From assembly GCA_017993775.1 (NCBI GenBank), contig JAGOMA010000002.1, positions 171,646 to 235,645 on the forward strand: a stretch of DNA of 64,000 nt, written 5' to 3'. The notes under the pieces were generated by a model. That model made no database searches. It was given only the letters and a program-made list of their open reading frames with translations, and was not told where the DNA came from. The translations under genes and the position numbers were made by a program. Shown piece by piece: positions 1 to 8,267 of this stretch; the stretch's first letter is position 1, and each line of letters starts with the position of its first letter. Source of the DNA: Chloroflexota bacterium (GTDB taxonomy: Bacteria; Chloroflexota; Anaerolineae; Promineifilales; Promineifilaceae).

Positions 1-851
1 TGGCTTTCGACAGCGCCGACGTATGGGCCAATCGTGATTTGTTTTACCTGAAGGCAGATGGCTCGCCGGAGTTTATTGCCGGAGTGCCGCCGGATTATTT
101 CAGCGTAACCGGGCAGCGCTGGGGCAATCCGCTGTACCGTTGGGAGCAAATGAAAACCAACGACTACGCCTGGTGGGTGAAACGACTGCAAATGACCTTC
201 CTCCAGGCGGACATTGTGCGCATCGACCATTTTCGTGGTTTTGAGGCGTATTGGGAGATTCCGGCGGAGGAGCCAACGGCCGTTGTCGGCCAATGGGTAA
301 AGGGGCCGGCGGCCGATTTCTTCCGGGCTATGAAAGAGCAGTTGGGCGTCCTGCCCATCATCGCCGAAGATTTGGGCCTGATCACGCCGGAAGTGATCGC
401 CTTGCGTGATGAGTTTGATTTCCCCGGCATGAAAATTTTGCAGTTTGGCTTTGGCGGCGAGCGCAACAGCGGCTTTCTGCCGCACACCTTCGACCAAAAC
501 TGCGTGGTCTACACCGGTACGCACGACAACGACACGGTCCTGGGTTGGTACAGCAGTTCCACGGAAGACGAGCGGGATCACTTTCGCCGGTATATGGCGG
601 TTGATGGGCATGACGTAGCCTGGGATATGATTCGGCTGGCGCAGATGTCGGTAGCGGACACGGCCGTTGTCATGATGCAAGACCTGATGCGCCTGGGCAC
701 AGAAGCGCGCATGAATTTCCCCGGCAAAGTAGGCGGCTACTGGCGCTGGCGCTACACGCCGGAAATGCTTACCAGCCAGATCGCTTACAATTTGCGTTTG
801 CTCACGGAGTTATACGGCCGTGCGCCAGAACCGGAAGAGACTGAAAGTTAA
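1..851 (+). CDS. malQ: 4-alpha-glucanotransferase (amylomaltase), C-terminal part
   Basis: The gene is cut by the left edge; the reading frame is open from base 3 to the TAA at 849-851, giving about 282 residues, roughly the C-terminal half of a GH77 enzyme. The family transfers alpha-1,4-glucan segments between malto-oligosaccharides in the cytoplasm. The three GH77 catalytic regions are visible: the nucleophile Asp in VRIDHFRGF (codon 225-227), the acid/base Glu in IIAEDLG, and the transition-state Asp in YTGTHDNDT. The substrate-loop sequence PPDYFSVTGQRWGNPLY is also typical. A strong terminator follows at 918-949. The GH13 enzyme at 15974-17299 could share alpha-glucan substrates, but they are not linked in one operon. 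Confidence 0.95.
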   Translation, partial: AFDSADVWANRDLFYLKADGSPEFIAGVPPDYFSVTGQRWGNPLYRWEQMKTNDYAWWVKRLQMTFLQADIVRIDHFRGFEAYWEIPAEEPTAVVGQWVKGPAADFFRAMKEQLGVLPIIAEDLGLITPEVIALRDEFDFPGMKILQFGFGGERNSGFLPHTFDQNCVVYTGTHDNDTVLGWYSSSTEDERDHFRRYMAVDGHDVAWDMIRLAQMSVADTAVVMMQDLMRLGTEARMNFPGKVGGYWRWRYTPEMLTSQIAYNLRLLTELYGRAPEPEETES

Positions 852-917
852 TGACTTAACGTGGGCAAGATTGGACCAATCTCGGAGAGTGAACCAATCT
901 GAAAATTAATCGAGGGC

Positions 918-949
918 AACGGCCGTTACACAACGTAACGGCCGTTTTT
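918..949 (+). terminator. Intrinsic terminator of malQ built from two ACGGCCGT octamers
   Basis: Perfect 12-bp arms AACGGCCGTTAC (918-929) and GTAACGGCCGTT (935-946) enclose a 5-nt loop and run into five T residues. Each arm contains one copy of the octamer that is repeated all over the window, so the octamer forms the stem. Confidence 0.85.
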
Positions 950-958
950 ATTCACCTC

Positions 959-1510
959 TCACAGCAGCGCCAGCGCCACAATCGCCAGCACAAAAATCAC
1001 CATCAACACCACGGCCGCCAACATCATTTGCCGGTCGCGTTTTTGATTGGCCGCTTGGCGGCGGGCCAGTTCCCGCTGCCGCTCCTCTTCAACCGCCATC
1101 ATCTCGGCCATGCGCCGCTGGGCGGCCTTGTCTTCCTCTTCTTTCATCTGGCGAATTTGCACATTCCGCTCATTCAACCGGTCAGCCCGCGTCCGGGCGT
1201 CTACCTTTTGCAGCATCTCGAAGATGTCCAGGGGCGCGCCGCACTTCTGGCAGTATTCGTCGCCGGTCCAGTTGGCCGTCTGGCATTTGGGGCAGACGCG
1301 GGTCAGCGCGTGGCCGCATTGGCGGCAGATGGCGCGCGGCTCGCGGTGGTAGGTGTGGCAGTTGGGGCAGATGTGGCCTTCCAGCAAAAACTGGCTGCTG
1401 CAGGCGTCGCAGGTAACGTGCTGTCCGTGCTGGCGTACGTCGATGGGAGCCAGGCAGTTGGGGCAGGCAATTTCGGTCAGGAATTCATTGTTCAAGCGTG
1501 CTCTCCTCAT
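959..1510 (-). CDS. Zinc-ribbon protein with coiled linker and C-terminal membrane anchor
   Basis: A 183-residue protein of unknown function. Residues 15-95 hold four to five CxxC pairs (CPNC, CDAC, CPNC, CRQC, CPKC, CQKC), that is, several zinc ribbons in tandem. Residues 100-155 are charged and Arg/Glu/Gln-rich, probably a helical coil, and the last 22 residues are a hydrophobic membrane anchor with almost nothing after it, so the zinc ribbons should face the cytoplasm. The ATG overlaps the stop codon of the upstream permease by four bases (ATGA at 1507-1510), which implies translational coupling and a shared transcript. A role in assisting or sensing that permease is inference only. Confidence 0.8.
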   Translation of the reverse strand: MRRARLNNEFLTEIACPNCLAPIDVRQHGQHVTCDACSSQFLLEGHICPNCHTYHREPRAICRQCGHALTRVCPKCQTANWTGDEYCQKCGAPLDIFEMLQKVDARTRADRLNERNVQIRQMKEEEDKAAQRRMAEMMAVEEERQRELARRQAANQKRDRQMMLAAVVLMVIFVLAIVALALL

Positions 1511-3351
1511 CGTTCCAGATAAAACGGAATGTCGATAATTGCCCGGCTTTTGCCCAGGCGACGACGGCGATAAAGTAAGGCAAATTTTAACAACCAGGCC
1601 GTCTGGTTGTGCAAGATATTATGCCACCAATGCGCCGGGACAAACTCCGGAATCAGCACAGTGGCCAGCTGCCCATCGGCGACGGCCGTATCCACTTCGT
1701 CCAAATAAGCCAGGAAAGGGCCGACGAAGGAACGAAACGGCGAGACCACGACCACCATGGGCGCAATTTCGTCCAGGCCATAACGCTGCCAGCGCTCTTG
1801 GGCTTGCACGGCCGTTCCCGGTTCCAATTCAATGTACACGGCCGTGACTTCCGTCGTGATCGAACGGGCATAACTTAACGCCTCAATGACGCCGCGATGC
1901 ACGCCGGCCACCGGCACAACCACCCTCGGCGCAACCAGATGGATCGCCGGGTGCGGCTCTGCCAGGTGCAATTGACGGCCAATCTCGCTGTAATGGGCGC
2001 GGATGGCGCGAAAGCCCACCACAAACAAAGGGATCAGCAGAATAACCACCCAGGCTCCATGCACAAATTTGCTAAAGATGATCACCGCCAGGGCCGCGCC
2101 CGTCGCCGCCGCCCCCAACCCATTGAGCAGCGCTTTCACCGTCCAAAACGAGCCGCGAAGCCGCAGCCAATGCACCACCATCCCGCTCTGCGATAAGGTA
2201 AACGCCAGAAACGCACCCACGGCAAACAGCGGAATCAGGCGGTGGGTGTCACCCTGAAAAATCACCAGCAGCCCGCCGGCCAATGCCGCCAGCAGCATGA
2301 TGCCGTTGGTATACACCAGCCGGTCGCCCACCAGCGTGAGCTGGCGCGGCAAAAATCCATCCTGCGCCAGGATGGAGGTGACGCGGGGAAAACCGGCAAA
2401 ACTGGTGTTGGCGGCCACCACCAGCACCAGCAGCGTCGCCCCTTGCACCAGCAAATAAAGCGGCCCGGAGCCAAACAATCGCCGCGCCAACGCCGACAGA
2501 ATGGTCTCTTGCGGCCCAGCCACGACGCCCAGATATTCCGTCAGGCCAATGGTTCCCAGGAAGAGAATGCCCATGAGCACGGCCATGGCGGCCATGGTTT
2601 GCCGCGCATGGCGCGGTTCGGGCGGCTGGAAGACGGAGACGGCGTTGCTGATGGCTTCGACGCCGGTGAGGGCGGTGGCTCCGGCGGCAAAGGTGCGCAG
2701 CAGCAGGAAGAGGGTGACGGGAGCGACGGCCGTGGGCGCCACGGCCGTTAAATCCCCCGGTCCATCCAGCAGCGCCACCACCACGCCATAGGCAATCATG
2801 CCCAGGTAGGCGGCCAGGAACAGGTAGACGGGCACAATCATCACTGTGCCGGCTTCACGCAGGCCGCGCAAATTGACCAGGGTGATGACGAGCAGCAGAA
2901 AAAGGGAAACGGCCGTGCGATGGGTCCACAAGGCCGGGAAGGCGGAAGCCACGGCCGCCACGGCCGCCGCCAGACTGACGGCCGCGTTCAGCACATAATC
3001 GATCAGCAGCGCGGCGGCGGCCGTCAGGCCCAGCGTCACGCCCAAATTTTCGCGGGCAACGGTGTAACTGCCGCCGCCGGTCGGATAGGCGGCGATGGTC
3101 TGGGTGTAGGAGAGGGTGACGAGGGCCAGCAGGCCGGTGATGACAAAGGCGATGCGCCAGGAGTAGGCCAGGCCCACCGCCCCGGCGATGGCCAGGCCGA
3201 GAAAGATTTCCTGGTTGGCGTAGGCGATGGAGGCGAGCGCGTCGGGGGAGAGGGCGGCCAGGGCGCGCACTTTGTCCAACCGCTTGGCGTCCATGTCGGC
3301 CGACGGCAGCGGCGGACCCACTACAAATTCGTGCAGATGTTTCCAGAGCAT
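1507..3351 (-). CDS. APC-superfamily permease, KimA-like
   Basis: A 614-residue membrane protein with about twelve hydrophobic segments in residues 30-460 and a soluble C-terminal region of about 150 residues. The APC core motif appears as AAYPTGGGSYTVARENLG after the second helix. The length, this motif and the cytoplasmic tail resemble the KimA (YdaO) potassium importers more than classical amino-acid permeases, but substrate cannot be read from sequence alone. The tail (MVVVVSPFRSFVGPFLAYLDE) has alternating hydrophobic strands like a USP-type regulatory domain. It is first in a two-gene unit with the zinc-ribbon protein. A TATAAT box lies about 50 bases upstream of the ATG (3401-3406, minus strand). 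Confidence 0.8.
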   Translation of the reverse strand: MLWKHLHEFVVGPPLPSADMDAKRLDKVRALAALSPDALASIAYANQEIFLGLAIAGAVGLAYSWRIAFVITGLLALVTLSYTQTIAAYPTGGGSYTVARENLGVTLGLTAAAALLIDYVLNAAVSLAAAVAAVASAFPALWTHRTAVSLFLLLVITLVNLRGLREAGTVMIVPVYLFLAAYLGMIAYGVVVALLDGPGDLTAVAPTAVAPVTLFLLLRTFAAGATALTGVEAISNAVSVFQPPEPRHARQTMAAMAVLMGILFLGTIGLTEYLGVVAGPQETILSALARRLFGSGPLYLLVQGATLLVLVVAANTSFAGFPRVTSILAQDGFLPRQLTLVGDRLVYTNGIMLLAALAGGLLVIFQGDTHRLIPLFAVGAFLAFTLSQSGMVVHWLRLRGSFWTVKALLNGLGAAATGAALAVIIFSKFVHGAWVVILLIPLFVVGFRAIRAHYSEIGRQLHLAEPHPAIHLVAPRVVVPVAGVHRGVIEALSYARSITTEVTAVYIELEPGTAVQAQERWQRYGLDEIAPMVVVVSPFRSFVGPFLAYLDEVDTAVADGQLATVLIPEFVPAHWWHNILHNQTAWLLKFALLYRRRRLGKSRAIIDIPFYLER

Positions 3352-3400
3352 GTTTCACCTGTGGCAGTTTGGGGATGTGTTGCCTTATGCCTGGATGGAG

Positions 3401-3406
3401 ATTATA
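3401..3406 (-). promoter_or_regulatory. Putative -10 box (TATAAT) of the permease gene
   Basis: The minus strand reads GCTATAATCTCC here, a perfect -10 hexamer 50 bases before the permease ATG. The -35 is uncertain: a TTGACG in the adjacent heptamer array is 21 bases away, which is too far for a standard spacer. Confidence 0.4.
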
Positions 3407-3420
3407 GCAGAAACGGCCGT

Positions 3421-3454
3421 TGGCAATCGTCAATCGTCAATCGTCAATCAGCAA
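3421..3454. repeat. Heptamer array (TCAATCG units) covering the helicase stop codon
   Basis: Three consecutive TCAATCG units plus a partial fourth. On the minus strand they read ATTGACG and encode the last residues (LLIDD) and stop of the helicase gene, so the array defines the protein's end. Confidence 0.7.
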
Positions 3455-6034
3455 CTTCACCAGCCTGCGCGTCACCGCCTTTGTTTCTGGGCCGATTTCG
3501 CCGGGCGGGCCGACGCAGGCCGGGCAGCCGTCGCGGCAGCGGCAGTCGGTGACCAGTTCCAGGGCGGCTTCCAGCAGCGTATCATGCAGCTCGTACAGCC
3601 GCTGGCTGAAACCCACGCCCGCCGCCACCCGCTCATACACCACCACCGTCGGCGCTTGCGTGAGGGGGCTGCGGCTTTCGGCCGTCACCTGAATGTCGCC
3701 CGGATCGCACATCAGGTAGAGCGGGGCCAGATTGCGCAGCACATAGGCCAGCCCGCCCAGCGCCGAGCGCGCCTGCTGTCCTTCTTCGGCCTGGCGGTGG
3801 CAGGAGGGGCAGAGGGTAGACAGGTTTTCCAGTTTGTTGGCGTCCAGGTAGTTTTCGTTGACGCCGCGTGTGTAATTGAATTCGCGGAACGGCCGTATGT
3901 GATGCACATGCAGCGTAATCGTAGACCCTTCGGGTTTGGGAAAACCCGAAGGGTCTTTGCCCATCGCGCCGCACATCCGGCAGCGATAGCCATCACGCTC
4001 CAGCGCTTTTTGCCGCTGCGTTTGCCAGTTCGGGCCATAATCATTCGGCCGCAGCAAAATCCCTGCGTCGTACAACTTCTCCGTCAGCGCCTCGCCCAAA
4101 ATCAGCCAATAGCCCGACGTTTCCAGCGTCATCTCCGGCAAATCAATCTCGCCAAAACCCAACGTCTCATGCGTATACCGCTTGATGCGCCGGTAGCCCG
4201 TCGCCTGCGTCACCACCGTCACATCCCCCCACGCCCGATACAAATTGACAATTGGCAATTGACAATTGGCAATTGCCAATTGATTATCCTCCTCCGCCCG
4301 CAGCTCCCGGATGGTGCTGCCCACGCTGGCCCGCGTGTAATAATCCACGTCCACCGGGCGCACGTAGGCGATACGGCCGTCCCAGTCCAGATGTTCCACC
4401 AGATAACTCCGCGCCAAATGCATGTAGATGGCCCCCTCGAACACCACCGTCGGCGCGCGCTCCAAATCCACCTCGCCGATAGCCCGCGTCTTCGTCTCGT
4501 CCAGTTCGTCGCCCAGGTCGTGGACGATGATGTTGTCGTCGCCGCTGGTGCGCAGGGAAACGGCCGTGGCCGGCGACCCCTCGCCCACATAATGATACTG
4601 CTGCCGCGTCTGGTGCAGCATCCCTTCCGCTTCCAGGGCGTGCAGCAAGCTCTCCGCCGGTTGGCCGCCAAACGGCTCATTGGCGCGGAAAGGCAGCTCG
4701 TAGGCGGCGCACAGCAGGTGGCGCACCATAATGCGCAGGTTGTCGGGATTGGTCAGCGCGTGCTCCGGCGTCTGGCCGAAGAGATAACGCGGATGGGTGC
4801 AAATGTACTGGTCGAGCGGGTTGTTGCTGGCGATCATAATCGCCGCCGACTGCGCCGCCCGCCGTCCGGCGCGGCCAATCTGCTGCCACGTCGAGGCGAT
4901 GGAGCCGGGGTAGCCCGTCAGCACGGCCGCATCCAGTTCGCCGATGTCGATGCCCAGTTCCAGGGCGTTGGTGGCGACCACGCCGCGCAGGGCGCCGGTG
5001 CGCAGCCCATGCTCAATCTCGCGCCGCTCCAGGGGCAAATAGCCGCCGCGATAGCCGGAAACGGCCGTTGCCGCATGCCCCAAATACTTCATCTCATCCT
5101 GCAAATAGGTCAGCAGCAGTTCCACCGTCTGCCGCGTGCGGGCAAAGGCGATGGTCTGCACGTCCTGCGCCAGGAAAGTGACGGCCGCGTCGCGGGCGGC
5201 CATCACCGCGCTGCCGCGCAGCCCTAACTCGGCGTCGATGATCGGCGGGTTGTAGAGGATGACGTGCTTCTCGCCGGTGGGCGCGCCGTTCTGTTGTTCA
5301 TTGATGAGGGTGAACGGCCGTCCCACCAATCGCTGCGCGTGCTCCTGCGGGTTGGCGATGGTCGCCGAGCAGCAAATCACCTGGGGGTGGCTGCCGTAAA
5401 AGTCGCAGATGCGCAGCACGCGGCGCAGCACGTTGGCCACGTGGCTGCCAAACACGCCGCGATAGGTGTGGATTTCGTCCAGCACGATGAATTGCAAATT
5501 GGCGAACAGGTCGCGCCAGGTGGGATGGTAGGGCAAAATGCCCGCGTGCAGCATGTCGGGGTTGCTGATGAGGATGCCCCCGGCGCGGCGCACCTGCGAG
5601 CGGCGGCTTTGCGGCGTGTCGCCGTCGTAGGTGTGTACTTCGATGGGCAGCCGTCCGGCGCTGAGGATGGCGGCGGTTTCGGCGAGCTGGTCGTGGGCCA
5701 GGGCTTTGGTGGGGAAGAGGTAGAGGGCGCGGGCAGACTGCCGTTGCAGCAGCCGCTGCAGCACCGGCACGGTATAACACAACGATTTGCCAGAGGCCGT
5801 GGTGGTGGCAATGATCGTGTTTTCACCCGCCAACGCCGCGTCGATGGCCGCAGCTTGATGGGTGAAGAAGTGGTGGATGTGGCGTGATTGGAGGGCGGCG
5901 AGGATACGGCCGTCTAGCGGCGCATTGACGTTTTGGAATTGGGCCGGGCGGGCGGGGAAGCGTTCCCAGGCCACCACCTGGGACATGAAGTCGCGGTTGA
6001 GGCGTAGTTGGGACAGGAGTTCGGGCAGGTTCAT
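3437..6034 (-). CDS. MrfA-like DEAD/DEAH helicase with HNH endonuclease domain inserted in the C-terminal Zn region
   Basis: An 865-residue superfamily 2 helicase. The ATP-binding loop is TTTASGKS, the Walker B box is LDEIHTYRG, motif III is CCSATI and motif VI is QQIGRAGRR. The C-terminal DUF1998/MZB region ends with the cysteine cluster CRCRDGCPACVG, as in MrfA (YprA) repair helicases. Between LILGEALTEKLYDAG and LGGLAYVLRNLAPLYLMCDP, where MrfA-like proteins are normally continuous, lies an HNH nuclease domain: RDGYRCRMCG, LHVHHIRPF, ENLSTLCPSCH, with both zinc CxxC pairs and the catalytic His pair intact. Start choice: the decayed copy at 8268-8396 is homologous from the ATG at 6034, and an upstream extension to 6112 is not conserved. 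Two repeat elements sit in frame inside the gene (3923-3956 and 4243-4284). It probably acts on damaged or branched DNA; that is inference. Confidence 0.88.
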   Translation of the reverse strand: MNLPELLSQLRLNRDFMSQVVAWERFPARPAQFQNVNAPLDGRILAALQSRHIHHFFTHQAAAIDAALAGENTIIATTTASGKSLCYTVPVLQRLLQRQSARALYLFPTKALAHDQLAETAAILSAGRLPIEVHTYDGDTPQSRRSQVRRAGGILISNPDMLHAGILPYHPTWRDLFANLQFIVLDEIHTYRGVFGSHVANVLRRVLRICDFYGSHPQVICCSATIANPQEHAQRLVGRPFTLINEQQNGAPTGEKHVILYNPPIIDAELGLRGSAVMAARDAAVTFLAQDVQTIAFARTRQTVELLLTYLQDEMKYLGHAATAVSGYRGGYLPLERREIEHGLRTGALRGVVATNALELGIDIGELDAAVLTGYPGSIASTWQQIGRAGRRAAQSAAIMIASNNPLDQYICTHPRYLFGQTPEHALTNPDNLRIMVRHLLCAAYELPFRANEPFGGQPAESLLHALEAEGMLHQTRQQYHYVGEGSPATAVSLRTSGDDNIIVHDLGDELDETKTRAIGEVDLERAPTVVFEGAIYMHLARSYLVEHLDWDGRIAYVRPVDVDYYTRASVGSTIRELRAEEDNQLAIANCQLPIVNLYRAWGDVTVVTQATGYRRIKRYTHETLGFGEIDLPEMTLETSGYWLILGEALTEKLYDAGILLRPNDYGPNWQTQRQKALERDGYRCRMCGAMGKDPSGFPKPEGSTITLHVHHIRPFREFNYTRGVNENYLDANKLENLSTLCPSCHRQAEEGQQARSALGGLAYVLRNLAPLYLMCDPGDIQVTAESRSPLTQAPTVVVYERVAAGVGFSQRLYELHDTLLEAALELVTDCRCRDGCPACVGPPGEIGPETKAVTRRLVKLLIDD
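3923..3956. repeat. Palindromic element inside the HNH domain
   Basis: Perfect 15-bp arms AGACCCTTCGGGTTT and AAACCCGAAGGGTCT with a 4-nt spacer. It is translated in frame between the zinc pair CRMC and the catalytic HVHH of the HNH domain, giving the peptide KDPSGFPKPEGS. It is a variant of the palindromes at 49507, 62483 and 62751. Confidence 0.85.
4243..4284. repeat. In-frame heptamer array (AATTGRC units) in the helicase gene
   Basis: Six consecutive seven-base units: AATTGAC, AATTGGC, AATTGAC, AATTGGC, AATTGCC, AATTGAT. The frame stays open; on the minus strand it is translated NQLAIANCQLPIVNL, probably a surface loop in the helicase C-terminal region. Confidence 0.85.
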
Positions 6035-6040
6035 GGGGGA

Positions 6041-6046
6041 ATTATA
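6041..6046 (-). promoter_or_regulatory. -10 box immediately upstream of the helicase ATG, possible leaderless transcript
   Basis: The minus strand has TATAAT ending six bases before the helicase ATG at 6034 and no Shine-Dalgarno sequence. Transcription would start at or next to the ATG. The -35 region is weak. The decayed copy preserves this spacing (TGTAAT). Confidence 0.4.
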
Positions 6047-6188
6047 GCGGTTTTTGCGGTGCTGGGGATGGGATGACAATGCGCTAAAAAGAAACGGCCG
6101 TTTGTCATGCAATCCAGCGCACCAAGTAGCGTATCATATTCGCGCTTGTGTTATTTTCTCAACCAGATACGTAACAATCGGAGGAACT

Positions 6189-8102
6189 ATGAAAAAATTA
6201 TTCGTGCTGTTTCTTTTGTGTGTGTTTTCAGGTTTGTGGCTGCAAACCGAACAAACCCGTGGGGCAGAGCCAGAAAAACTGTACGTGTGGCAAGAGTATA
6301 AGCGAAATCCCGCGATTTATGACGTGGCCGTGGGGTCAACCTACATATGGGGCGCTTATCCCGATGGTGTCATCCGCTGGAACAAACAAGACCATACATA
6401 TAAAACCTATACCTTTGGCAGCGAGGTAACGGCCGTACAAATTGCCGTCAATAACAATGTGTGGGTCGGTACAACGAACGATCTCTATCGTTTCGATGGT
6501 ATCAGTTGGACTCGCTATACCACAGATGACGGCCTGCCGTATAACACCATTTCTTCTCTGAGTGTCGGCCTTCAAGACCAACTTTTTGTCGGCGCGGCCG
6601 GCGGTATCGTTGTTTACAATGGGGCACAATGGACGCAAATCCCTACCATTACCGTAGACCCTTACCATTGTTTCAGCTACGGTGGCATCGTCGACATCGC
6701 CCTGGATACCCAAAATCGTTTTTGGGTTAGCATGGATAACGCACCGATGTGTTACTTCGACCAGGGGATCTGGAAGATATTTTCTCAAAATCAGTCGAGT
6801 GTATCATCGAAAGATATTGAATTTGCCCCCAATGGTGATATGTGGTTGGCCGGTGTCTATGATGGGGCCGGTGCCCAGGCTGCCGCCCGATTAACAACAA
6901 ACGGCACATGGATAGCCTATAACACGTCCAACGGTCTACCCGACAATTACTCAAGCTCGCTAACAATTGATCCCTTGGGCGACATTTGGTTAGGATTTAG
7001 TGGAGGGCAAGGCGTTAGCCACTTTAATGGTTCCGTATGGTCAACTCAAAATCTATTTTCTGGATTTTATGGTGGAGCTGTCTATGACGTTGAATCTGAC
7101 GGTGCAGGCGGCATCTGGACCGGCGGCACCCATGTCAGCCACCTATCGAACAACATTTGGAATACTTATCTGGCTGGTTTGCCGTTTGCTCCCTATAACT
7201 ACATAAGAACCTTGTATGTCGATTCTGATGATAACCTCTGGGCAGGAACCGAATCTATGGGGGTTGTGAAATTTGATGGTCAGGCCTGGCTGCACTACAC
7301 GCCTGCGCATGGTTTGGGTGGAAACATCGTCAATGCCATTGCTGAGGATCAGAACGGCAATATGTGGTTCGGCTGCTCGCACGGAGAGTTTAATGTCGTT
7401 GGTGACGGCCTCACCCGTTTTGATGGCGTTACGTGGCAAACCTTTACCATGGCTGATGGCTTGGCTGACAACAGAATTTCTGATATAGCGGTTGATAACG
7501 CCAATACAATTTGGATCGCACATCCGTATTCCGGTGTTTCGCATAAATCAACTTCAGGCTGGACCACCTACACAACGGCCGACGGCCTATTAAGCGACCG
7601 GGTCGGTACGATTCTTGCTCATGACGGTTCGATTTGGGCCGGATATGGCACAGATTATGTGTCGGAAACGGGGATTTCTCGTTTTGATGGAGCTACCTGG
7701 ACAACCTACAATGAGAGTGATGGCTTAAGCGGCGCCGTCCGGGATCTGGCCGTCAACCGTAACAATTCCCTCTTAGCCCTGACAAGCGCCGACGTGTTTC
7801 AATTGAATGGCAATAGCTGGTCTGATTTAGCGGTTCCATCTTTAGGAATGACATTCTGGAGATTTGCAGCTGACAAGGATAATCAAATCTGGGTGACAGG
7901 TAACGGTGGCGGCGCTATTCGCTTCGACGGTGCTCAATCCTATGCCATCACGCCATCCGAAACAGGGACAAGTGCTTTAGGCAGTAAAGTGGCAGCAAAT
8001 TCATCTGGTAACACCCTTTGGTTTTCTTCGACTGAAGGTGTTGTATCGCTAAGGATTGTTGACGTCAACGCACGCATCTTCTTGCCATTGGCTGCGAAAT
8101 GA
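6189..8102 (+). CDS. Secreted beta-propeller protein (two-component-regulator propeller repeats)
   Basis: A 637-residue protein. The ATG at 6189 follows GGAGGAAC and opens a signal peptide (MKKLFVLFLLCVFSGLWL). The body contains repeats of the form LWxGT-xGLxRFDGxxWxxYTxxDGL (for example RFDGISWTRYTTDDGLP, RFDGVTWQTFTMADGLA, RFDGATWTTYNESDGLS), the ligand-binding propeller repeats usually fused to sensor kinases. Here no kinase or membrane domain follows, so it is a free-standing extracellular propeller. It ends in IFLPLAAK, resembling a C-terminal tail I associate with exported Chloroflexota proteins. The gene has only one ACGGCCGT octamer and is somewhat richer in AT than its neighbours, which may hint at a different history. 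Confidence 0.85.
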   Translation: MKKLFVLFLLCVFSGLWLQTEQTRGAEPEKLYVWQEYKRNPAIYDVAVGSTYIWGAYPDGVIRWNKQDHTYKTYTFGSEVTAVQIAVNNNVWVGTTNDLYRFDGISWTRYTTDDGLPYNTISSLSVGLQDQLFVGAAGGIVVYNGAQWTQIPTITVDPYHCFSYGGIVDIALDTQNRFWVSMDNAPMCYFDQGIWKIFSQNQSSVSSKDIEFAPNGDMWLAGVYDGAGAQAAARLTTNGTWIAYNTSNGLPDNYSSSLTIDPLGDIWLGFSGGQGVSHFNGSVWSTQNLFSGFYGGAVYDVESDGAGGIWTGGTHVSHLSNNIWNTYLAGLPFAPYNYIRTLYVDSDDNLWAGTESMGVVKFDGQAWLHYTPAHGLGGNIVNAIAEDQNGNMWFGCSHGEFNVVGDGLTRFDGVTWQTFTMADGLADNRISDIAVDNANTIWIAHPYSGVSHKSTSGWTTYTTADGLLSDRVGTILAHDGSIWAGYGTDYVSETGISRFDGATWTTYNESDGLSGAVRDLAVNRNNSLLALTSADVFQLNGNSWSDLAVPSLGMTFWRFAADKDNQIWVTGNGGGAIRFDGAQSYAITPSETGTSALGSKVAANSSGNTLWFSSTEGVVSLRIVDVNARIFLPLAAK

Positions 8103-8118
8103 CAGCTTAAACCTCGAG

Positions 8119-8166
8119 AAGAAGACCTGCGGCATTTAGGCATTGCTTGTTGCCGCAGGTCTTCTT
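8119..8166. terminator. Hairpin terminator after the propeller gene
   Basis: Perfect 16-bp arms AAGAAGACCTGCGGCA (8119-8134) and TGCCGCAGGTCTTCTT (8151-8166) with a 16-nt loop, 16 bases after the propeller stop codon. T-richness is limited on either side, so it may work in both directions. Confidence 0.7.
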
Positions 8167-8267
8167 GCTGATCCCAGTCGTGGTCTTTTCCACCAGCGCA
8201 GTCAAAATCAAACTCCCACCAAATTGCCGGAAAGGTATAAGCTGATTCATTCGTCTTCTCGGGTAGA

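Noticed and set aside
3227..5227. Long plus-strand open frame of 666 codons opposite the permease and helicase genes
   Set aside because: It is antisense to two well-supported genes, its translation is rich in Arg, Gln, His and Gly without any motif, and it exists because high-GC codon bias leaves few stops in this frame.
6054..6188. N-terminal extension of the propeller protein
   Set aside because: The extension has no ribosome site and would bury the signal peptide that begins at the ATG at 6189.
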